From assembly GCA_041749255.1 (NCBI GenBank), contig JBGTBR010000064.1, positions 62,001 through 126,000 of the forward strand: DNA of 64,000 bases, given 5' to 3'. The notes under the pieces were generated by a model. The model made no database searches and was not told where the DNA came from. It was given only the letters and a program-made list of their open reading frames with translations. Position numbers and translations under genes: made by a program. This document shows, one piece after another, positions 58,022 to 64,000 of the stretch. The first letter of the stretch is position 1. Each line of letters opens with the position of its first letter. The stretch comes from JABDLO01 sp041749255 (GTDB taxonomy: Bacteria > Bacteroidota > Bacteroidia > Chitinophagales > Saprospiraceae).

Positions 58022-60769
58022 ATGAAAACAGCATATATAAATGATGTTCCTTATGAAATGACAGACGGTGAAACCATTTTGTCATTTATAAGAAGACATA
58101 AGGGAGAGAAATCGGTACCCACCTTATGCGATGCACCCAATCTGGATCCCTTTGGTTCCTGTCGCGTGTGTTCTGTAGATGTCGCATTGGAAAAAAACGG
58201 TCGAGCGAAGACCATGGCATCTTGCCACACACCGGTTATGGCCAATCAATTCATTTATCCTGATTCGAAATCTATTCAATCATTAAGAAGAAACATCATT
58301 GAACTGGTACTCACCGATCATCCCCTGGATTGTTTGACCTGTGAAGTAAATGGAAATTGCGAATTGCAAACGGTAGCGGCTGAGGTAGGTGTCAGGGAAG
58401 TTCGCTATCCAGCTGGTGAAACGCATTTGGACAGAAAAAAAGATTTGAGTCACCCCTATATGACTTCCGACCTTTCTAAATGTATTAATTGTTACCGTTG
58501 TGTCCGTGCTTGCGATGAAGTACAGGGGCAGTTTGTTTTGAGTATGGCCGGGCGGGGTTTTGATTCTCACATCATTAAAGGGCTCAATCAGAGTTTTATG
58601 GAATCGGATTGTGTGAGTTGTGGCGCTTGTTCGCAGGCTTGTCCAACCTCTGCCATATCTGATGTATACCAGTCAAAGTCTATAACTGCAACGGATGTTA
58701 CTCGGACAATATGTACCTATTGCGGTGTGGGTTGCAATCTGGAAGTCTCAACCCGAAATGGTGAGATATTAAGTATTCAGGCACCATATGATGCTGAAGT
58801 GAATCAAGGTCACACTTGTTTGAAAGGCCGGTATGCCTTTAAATTTTACGACCATCCTGACCGGCTTGACTCTCCAATGATCAGGAAAAATGGAGTTTTT
58901 GAAAAAGTAAGCTGGGATGAAGCTTATGATTATATTGCTGAAAAGTTACACTTTTTCAAGAGGGAATATGGTCCGGATTCAATAGCCGGTATTTCATCTG
59001 CGAGATGTACAAATGAAGAAAACTATCTGATGCAAAAGTTTATCAGGGCTGTGATAGGAACCAATAATATTGACGGGTGTGCCAGAGTATGCCACTCACC
59101 TACGGCTTTGGGTATGCAGAGAACATTTGGAACGGGTGCTGCGACGAATTCTATTGATGATTTGAAAGACACAAATTGTATTTTGATCATAGGAGCGAAC
59201 CCTACAGATGCCCACCCCGTGACCGGAGCAAAGTTTAAACAATTTGCCATGAAAACGGGAAATATTACCATCGTAATTGATCCCAGAAGAACAGAAATAG
59301 CTAAGTATGCTACACACCATATTCCTCTTCGTCCCGGAACCAATGTGGCAGTCCTCAACATGATGATGTATTACATTATACAAGAAGGTTTGGCAGACAA
59401 ATCATTTATCGGATCCCGTACAGAGGGTTATGAAGATTTTAAAAAAGAGATATTAAGCATAGATTTAGATAAAATTGAAGCGGTTTGTGGTGTCGACAGA
59501 GAGATCATAAAAAAAGCTGCCATTGCATATGCATCAGCTCCCAACGCCATGTCATTTCACGGATTGGGAGTTACAGAACATTCGCAAGGCACTTTTACCG
59601 TTATGCAAATTGCAGATCTGGCCATGCTTACCGGAAATATTGGAAGGAGAGGAGTAGGAGTCAATCCTCTCAGAGGACAAAATAATGTCCAGGGTAGTGC
59701 TGATATGGGAGTTCAACCCCATCAGGGAGCTGGATATATGGATATTACCAAACCTGAAATCAACCAAAGGTACAATTCATTTTATGGAGTAACCGTACCC
59801 AGTCATATAGGGTATAAAATTCCTGAAATGTTCGATGCTGCTATCGCTGGCAAATTAAAGGCTCTTTGGATAATAGGAGAAGATGTCGTTCAGACAGACC
59901 CAAATACACAAAAAGTGATCAGGGCATTGGAAAGTACGGATCTCGTTATTGTACAAGAGCTATTTATGACCGAAACAGCTAAATATGCTGATATGATTTT
60001 GCCCGGTGCTTCATTCCTTGAAAAAAGCGGAACTTTTACCAACGGAGAAAGAAGGGTACAGGCTGTTAGGCAAGCGGTTAATCCAAATGGGTTGTCAAAG
60101 CCGGATGGACAAATCATTGTTGATATTATGAACAGAATGGGATATTATCAACCCGATTATGATCCCAAGACTATGTTAGAAGAAATTTCTCAAATTGTTC
60201 CTTTTTTTGAAGGCATCACATGGGAGAATTTAGGCAAAAATGGCAAACAATGGCCGGTGGCAAAAGATGGTACGGATACCAAAATCCTCCATCAAACGGA
60301 TTTTAAAAGAGGTAAGGGTCAATTCATTTTTAAAGACTGGAAGGAAACTGAAGAACTCCTTGATAATGCCAAAGACTATCCCTATATACTTACTACAAAC
60401 AGAGAGTTAGAACATTATAACTGTGGCGCCATGACCAGGAGGACTGCGAACGAATTGTTGTTGAAAGACGATTATTTAATGATCCATCCGGATGATGCTA
60501 AAAAACACTTTATTCAAGAGGGTGACTTCGTTTGTGTAGAATCGCCAAGAGGAAAAGTAGATGTAAAAGCCCGGATCACGGATGATGTAAAAATGGGTGT
60601 TTTGAGCACGACATTCCATTTTCCGGATATTATGATCAACAACTTAACAGGAGATATCCATGATACGGAAGCCAAATGCCCGGAATATAAAGTTGTCGCT
60701 GTCAGGATCAGAAAGAGTAAAGGGAAATACAAGGACAATGCATTAACGATGAAATCTGAGTTGGTTTAG
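58022..60769 (+). CDS. Formate dehydrogenase catalytic subunit (molybdenum, FdsA/FdhF type)
   Basis: A 915-residue protein that oxidises formate to CO2. Start at MKTAYINDV is chosen because it follows the previous stop codon and begins the ferredoxin fold. Cofactor sites in order: 2Fe-2S C36, C47, C50, C68; His-Cys 4Fe-4S H100, C104, C107, C113; two ferredoxin 4Fe-4S sites C154-C164 and C197-C207; and the 4Fe-4S of the molybdopterin domain C231, C234, C238, C266. The metal ligand is C357 in GCARVCHSP, where the Escherichia enzyme has selenocysteine. The bis-molybdopterin domain runs to the C-terminus. It pairs with the diaphorase subunit for NAD+ reduction. Confidence 0.94.
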   Translation: MKTAYINDVPYEMTDGETILSFIRRHKGEKSVPTLCDAPNLDPFGSCRVCSVDVALEKNGRAKTMASCHTPVMANQFIYPDSKSIQSLRRNIIELVLTDHPLDCLTCEVNGNCELQTVAAEVGVREVRYPAGETHLDRKKDLSHPYMTSDLSKCINCYRCVRACDEVQGQFVLSMAGRGFDSHIIKGLNQSFMESDCVSCGACSQACPTSAISDVYQSKSITATDVTRTICTYCGVGCNLEVSTRNGEILSIQAPYDAEVNQGHTCLKGRYAFKFYDHPDRLDSPMIRKNGVFEKVSWDEAYDYIAEKLHFFKREYGPDSIAGISSARCTNEENYLMQKFIRAVIGTNNIDGCARVCHSPTALGMQRTFGTGAATNSIDDLKDTNCILIIGANPTDAHPVTGAKFKQFAMKTGNITIVIDPRRTEIAKYATHHIPLRPGTNVAVLNMMMYYIIQEGLADKSFIGSRTEGYEDFKKEILSIDLDKIEAVCGVDREIIKKAAIAYASAPNAMSFHGLGVTEHSQGTFTVMQIADLAMLTGNIGRRGVGVNPLRGQNNVQGSADMGVQPHQGAGYMDITKPEINQRYNSFYGVTVPSHIGYKIPEMFDAAIAGKLKALWIIGEDVVQTDPNTQKVIRALESTDLVIVQELFMTETAKYADMILPGASFLEKSGTFTNGERRVQAVRQAVNPNGLSKPDGQIIVDIMNRMGYYQPDYDPKTMLEEISQIVPFFEGITWENLGKNGKQWPVAKDGTDTKILHQTDFKRGKGQFIFKDWKETEELLDNAKDYPYILTTNRELEHYNCGAMTRRTANELLLKDDYLMIHPDDAKKHFIQEGDFVCVESPRGKVDVKARITDDVKMGVLSTTFHFPDIMINNLTGDIHDTEAKCPEYKVVAVRIRKSKGKYKDNALTMKSELV

Positions 60770-60882
60770 GACTTCAAAAGAAAGAGTAATACGAAAAACA
60801 AGTATAAGTGTCCTACAACCCATTTGATGTAAATCTGTGGATACTTTATGATAACCTTTAGATGAATTGGCTATAAGCGATA

Positions 60883-61110
60883 TTAACTTTGTGTGGCGAT
60901 TTCCTCGAAGTTTTCTTCGACAAACTTTTTACCATCCCATTTGCCCAACCATTCACAATTAGCGTACGTTTTTAAATACCTGTTGTAAGCATCAATGGCT
61001 TTTTGTCTATCTACCCGCTTAATGGTTATAGTGTTGTTATATCCGTTTTTGATATTGAAATAATATATACCTTTTCCAAAATCAAATTTTTTAGTGCTCG
61101 TTCTTGCCAT
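60883..61110 (-). CDS. Small protein of unknown function beside rpsU
   Basis: A 75-residue basic protein, no signal or membrane helix. It has an aromatic-rich N-terminus (FDFGKGIYYFNIKNG), a ITIKRVDRQKAIDAYNRYLK helix and a W-rich C-terminus (EWLGKWDGKKF). No family recognised. It is 16 bases downstream of rpsU on the same strand. Confidence 0.7.
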   Translation of the reverse strand: MARTSTKKFDFGKGIYYFNIKNGYNNTITIKRVDRQKAIDAYNRYLKTYANCEWLGKWDGKKFVEENFEEIATQS

Positions 61111-61126
61111 AACGATAGTAAATTAA

Positions 61127-61315
61127 TTAATTATTACCAAATTTTTCTTGCCTGTAAGCCGCGTTTAATATCTCATTACGTCTTTGAACAGATGGTTTTG
61201 TGAAATGTTGTCTTTTTCTCAGTTCTTTTATGATACCTACATTTCTATGTTTTCTTTTATATCTTTTCAAAGCCCTGTCGATGGTTTCATCGTCTTTAAT
61301 TTCAATTATTAACAT
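61127..61315 (-). CDS. rpsU: 30S ribosomal protein bS21
   Basis: A 62-residue basic protein. IIEIKDDETIDRALKRYKRK followed by GIIKELRKRQHFTKPS matches bS21 end to end. It helps the 30S subunit bind mRNA during initiation; in Bacteroidota it is linked to masking of the anti-Shine-Dalgarno sequence. Confidence 0.96.
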   Translation of the reverse strand: MLIIEIKDDETIDRALKRYKRKHRNVGIIKELRKRQHFTKPSVQRRNEILNAAYRQEKFGNN

Positions 61316-61348
61316 TATGTGTATTTAGATTTTGTAATTCTTTATTTT

Positions 61349-61705
61349 TTAAATGGAATGCACTATGGCATCAATGTTATACGTGTTGACCAAATCAGTT
61401 GTAAATGATTTATGACCCCGAGGCGCCAACAAATGAAGTTTACCGTTTCTCAGTTGAGCCATCATACTCAGCAGTTTCCATTTTGTTACCAATGCTTGAG
61501 GATTCTCAGATTTCAGTGCAATGTCTGTATAGTGTTTACTGCCGTTTGATGTAGTATAGGTAAGATCGGGTTGTACGGATTCGTTTGTAGTTTTATTAAT
61601 ATACGATTTGGGAGGTTCATAGCCCTCTTTATCTGCTTTAATTTGTTGAGATCCTCTTTTTTCCACCCACTCCAAGGCCTGGTCGAAATACGATTCCTTA
61701 TTCAT
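61349..61705 (-). CDS. Hypothetical protein with faint nuclease-like pattern
   Basis: A 118-residue soluble protein upstream of rpsU, 33 bases before it. A PD-D-K pattern can be read at PD (46-47), D61 and K65 on consecutive strands (QPDLTY, HYTDIALK), as in PD-(D/E)XK nucleases, but the last spacing is three residues instead of one, and this may be chance. No confident family. Confidence 0.6.
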   Translation of the reverse strand: MNKESYFDQALEWVEKRGSQQIKADKEGYEPPKSYINKTTNESVQPDLTYTTSNGSKHYTDIALKSENPQALVTKWKLLSMMAQLRNGKLHLLAPRGHKSFTTDLVNTYNIDAIVHSI

Positions 61706-62038
61706 GAAAGGTTATTAATAAACATTGATTAAATGAAATTCATTTAGGTTTCAAAATTGTGGTATTCTGGGGATATTTTATTCAAACCTATAAAACTAAC
61801 CTGTTAGAGCAACAATAAGTTTCATGGTAAACTCATATTTATTAAAATGCAGTAAAAAATGTCCTTCCTGGATGATTATTTTGTATAGTAAATGAATTGT
61901 AAGTAAAATAAAGTTTTGTATTGTTGCTACCAAAGAAATGGGTTAACACGCCATTGTCTATTTTTGAAAAATGTATGTTATAATTTAAAAATCTCTACAT
62001 TTTATTTATAAGATGGATGCATTGCTAAGCATTTTCCC
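61706..62038. other. Gene-free AT-rich stretch
   Basis: 333 bases between the CPBP-like gene and the 118-residue gene, both on the minus strand. I see no gene, RNA or clear repeat; it probably holds the promoter for the rpsU group. Confidence 0.5.
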
Positions 62039-62527
62039 TTACGTAAAATACATGGCAAATAAAGCCAACATATTTCTGAAGGCGTGAATAAGCGTAGTCA
62101 TCCAATAAGGAGTGATTTTTTCATGACTATAATGAATAAATACATAAACCAGAATCACACCTAATGGAAAAACCAAAATGGCATACCACATGCTATACCC
62201 GGCATGTGCCACTGCAAAGAATATGGCAGAAACGAGGATGACACCCAATATAGGTACACGACCAGATAATAGTTTTACAGGCAAAAATTGAAAAATGAAA
62301 GTTTCTATGATAGGCGCAATAATTACTGCTATTAAAGATATGGCATAGGGCGACAGGTCTCCAAAATCCGGTCCTCCCAAATCCCCAACAGGATCAAGTC
62401 CAAGCAGAATGAGGATAGGTGTTAATACCACACCAACCAGTATCATTATGGCATTGGTGAACACAATAAAAAGTAAAGGCGAAAGTCCAAACCACCATTC
62501 CCTGATTGTATCCCAATACGATCCCAT
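62039..62527 (-). CDS. CPBP-family intramembrane protein with altered motif 1
   Basis: A 162-residue membrane protein with about four helices. The CPBP (CAAX protease-like) motifs 2 and 3 are present: F104-AVA-H108 and H148-AFR-N152. Motif 1, normally EExxxR, reads E75-T-F-I-F-Q80, so the second Glu and the Arg are missing. The protease activity is therefore doubtful. It starts 11 bases after the glyS stop, so the two genes are probably on one transcript. Confidence 0.75.
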   Translation of the reverse strand: MGSYWDTIREWWFGLSPLLFIVFTNAIMILVGVVLTPILILLGLDPVGDLGGPDFGDLSPYAISLIAVIIAPIIETFIFQFLPVKLLSGRVPILGVILVSAIFFAVAHAGYSMWYAILVFPLGVILVYVFIHYSHEKITPYWMTTLIHAFRNMLALFAMYFT

Positions 62528-62537
62528 ATACTCTTGA

Positions 62538-64000
62538 TTATAATGGATAATTCACATGCACATTGTTTAAAATATCCTTATAAGAAATCCTCTTTTGTTC
62601 TAAGGTGTCTCTCTCACGAATCGTCACAGTTTGGTCTTCCAAAGATTGAAAATCAACAGTAACACAATAGGGTGTGCCTATTGCATCCTGCCTTCTGTAC
62701 CTTCTACCTATGGCATCTTTTTCATCGTATTGGCAATTGACACTTTTTTTCAAGCCATTGAAAATATCTCTGGACATATTGGTTAACTCCTCCTTGTTTT
62801 TTAATAGTGGGAGAACGGCTATTTTTACCGGTGCCAGGGAAGGATGCAATTTCAAGACTACGCGGGTTGAGTCCTGCCCATCAGCATCGGGTACCACTTC
62901 TTCTTTGAGTGCCTGACTTATTTGTGCCAAAAACATCCTGTCGCAGCCAATCGAAGTTTCTACTACAAATGGAACATAACTGCTATTGTCTTCCGGATCA
63001 AAATAGGTCATCTTTTTTCCCGACAATTTTGCATGTTCACTTAGATCAAAATCCGTCCTCGAATGTATACCTTCCAGTTCTCTGAAACCAAAGGGGAATT
63101 CAAACTCAATATCAACAGCTGCATTAGCGTAATGAGCGAGATTATCATGATCGTGAAAACGAAGTTTTGATTCTTGGGTGCCCAATGCTTTATGCCATGC
63201 CAGTCGGGTTTGCTTCCAGTAGTCGTAAAAATGCATTTCTTCACCGGGTTTCACAAAGTATTGCATTTCCATCTGCTCAAATTCCTTCATCCTGAAAATA
63301 AACTGACGGGCAACTATTTCATTTCTGAATGCCTTTCCTATTTGTGCGATTCCAAAAGGTATTTTTTGACGGGTCGATTTTTGTACGTTGAGAAAATTGA
63401 CAAATATACCCTGAGCGGTTTCCGGTCTGAGGTAGAGTTTTCCCTCTTCTCCGGCGATATTGCCCAACTGGGTGGAAAACATAAGATTAAACTGGCGAAC
63501 CTCCGTCCAGTTCCTCGATCCCGATTCAGGACAGGCAATTTCCAGTTCCTCAATCATGGTTTTTAAATCCGCCATATCACCAATTTTTAAGGCGTTGGCC
63601 ATTCTTTTCAATACAAGATCTATAGTTGATTGCCTTTCGATGATTCTGTCATTGGTTTTTCTGAAATGGGCTTCATCAAATGCATCGCCAAATCTTTTCT
63701 GGGCTTTTTCTACGTCTTTCTGGATTTTTGCTTCAATTTTTTCTGCATAACCCTCGATGAGCTGGTCAGCCCGGTACCTCTTCTTTGAATCTTTATTGTC
63801 TATAAGGGGATCATTGAATGCATCGACATGACCGGAGGCTTTCCAGGTTTTAGGGTGCATAAAAATAGCGGCATCTATTCCCACTATATTTTCATGCATG
63901 TTGACCATACTTTTCCACCAGTATTCCTTAATGTTATTTTTTAACTCCACACCATACGGCCCGTAATCGTAAACTGCACTTAAACCATCATATATCTCGC
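62538..64000 (-). CDS. glyS: Glycyl-tRNA synthetase, N-terminus beyond window edge
   Basis: A class II synthetase of the dimeric eukaryote/archaeal-like type. The frame stays open to the right edge; the last codons before the edge encode EIYDGLSAVYDYGPYG, the usual start of the catalytic domain, so only a short N-terminal part is missing. Motif 2 is FRNEIVARQFIFRMKEFEQMEM; the anticodon-binding domain with VAVLPLLKNKEEL is near the C-terminus. Apparent start at a GTG (63950) is not the true start. Confidence 0.96.
   Translation of the reverse strand, partial: EIYDGLSAVYDYGPYGVELKNNIKEYWWKSMVNMHENIVGIDAAIFMHPKTWKASGHVDAFNDPLIDNKDSKKRYRADQLIEGYAEKIEAKIQKDVEKAQKRFGDAFDEAHFRKTNDRIIERQSTIDLVLKRMANALKIGDMADLKTMIEELEIACPESGSRNWTEVRQFNLMFSTQLGNIAGEEGKLYLRPETAQGIFVNFLNVQKSTRQKIPFGIAQIGKAFRNEIVARQFIFRMKEFEQMEMQYFVKPGEEMHFYDYWKQTRLAWHKALGTQESKLRFHDHDNLAHYANAAVDIEFEFPFGFRELEGIHSRTDFDLSEHAKLSGKKMTYFDPEDNSSYVPFVVETSIGCDRMFLAQISQALKEEVVPDADGQDSTRVVLKLHPSLAPVKIAVLPLLKNKEELTNMSRDIFNGLKKSVNCQYDEKDAIGRRYRRQDAIGTPYCVTVDFQSLEDQTVTIRERDTLEQKRISYKDILNNVHVNYPL

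Noticed and set aside
58022..60769. Selenocysteine (in-frame TGA) in the formate dehydrogenase
   Set aside because: The position is an ordinary cysteine codon.

Overview
The window is a 64-kb piece of a Bacteroidota chromosome, most likely an environmental or marine member of the Saprospiria/Cytophagia type. The sequence supports this in four ways: an SpoIID-independent gliding/type IX secretion signature (gldE and gldD beside ssb and mutY, and a C-terminal type IX sorting domain on a GH9 enzyme); a complete MoxR-DUF58-BatABCD operon; a hybrid two-component sensor/AraC regulator beside polysaccharide-degrading genes; and several promoter-like sites of the Bacteroidota TTG-N20-TAnnTTTG form. 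The DNA is AT-rich, Shine-Dalgarno sequences are not obvious, and many exported proteins carry Bacteroidota-style lipoprotein signals. Species-level placement is not possible from this window alone.

Layout. 1-15.3 kb is an accessory carbohydrate locus: a lipoprotein cut by the window edge, a GH97 glycosidase, two sulfatases (one with a HEAT-like tail), an SGNH hydrolase, a secreted GH9 protein and a 1609-residue hybrid two-component regulator. Together they suggest uptake and desulfation of a sulfated or esterified glycan under local control, but no SusC/SusD pair lies inside the window. 15.3-24.6 kb holds housekeeping genes: aroQ, recQ, an MscS-type channel, xerD, an Ig-like lipoprotein, lptB and two small lipoproteins.

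24.7-32.9 kb is the aerotolerance (bat) operon. It is packed with overlapping genes and carries an extra, shortened BatD-like protein in front of the full BatD. 32.9-40.0 kb contains asnS, an exported amidohydrolase, a DUF2853 protein, then mutY, ssb, gldE and gldD. The leader of mutY contains three stacked hairpins ending in a T-tract and is the best candidate here for an undescribed RNA element. 40-52.8 kb holds polA, a Tat-exported Gfo/Idh/MocA oxidoreductase, clpB, small membrane proteins, a thioredoxin-like protein, a VanY-type peptidase, a GT4 glycosyltransferase and a flippase-like membrane protein.

53.0-53.9 kb is a DUF1778/GNAT toxin-antitoxin module of the TacA-TacT type, with a palindrome placed exactly between its promoter elements. 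54.1-60.8 kb contains an SH3 lipoprotein, fdhD and a two-gene NAD-linked formate dehydrogenase (a NuoE-NuoF fusion and a NuoG-like molybdenum catalytic subunit with cysteine at the active site). 60.9-64 kb has rpsU between two unrecognised small genes, a CPBP-like membrane protein and glycyl-tRNA synthetase, which runs off the right edge. No rRNA, tRNA, CRISPR array, insertion sequence or prophage was seen.
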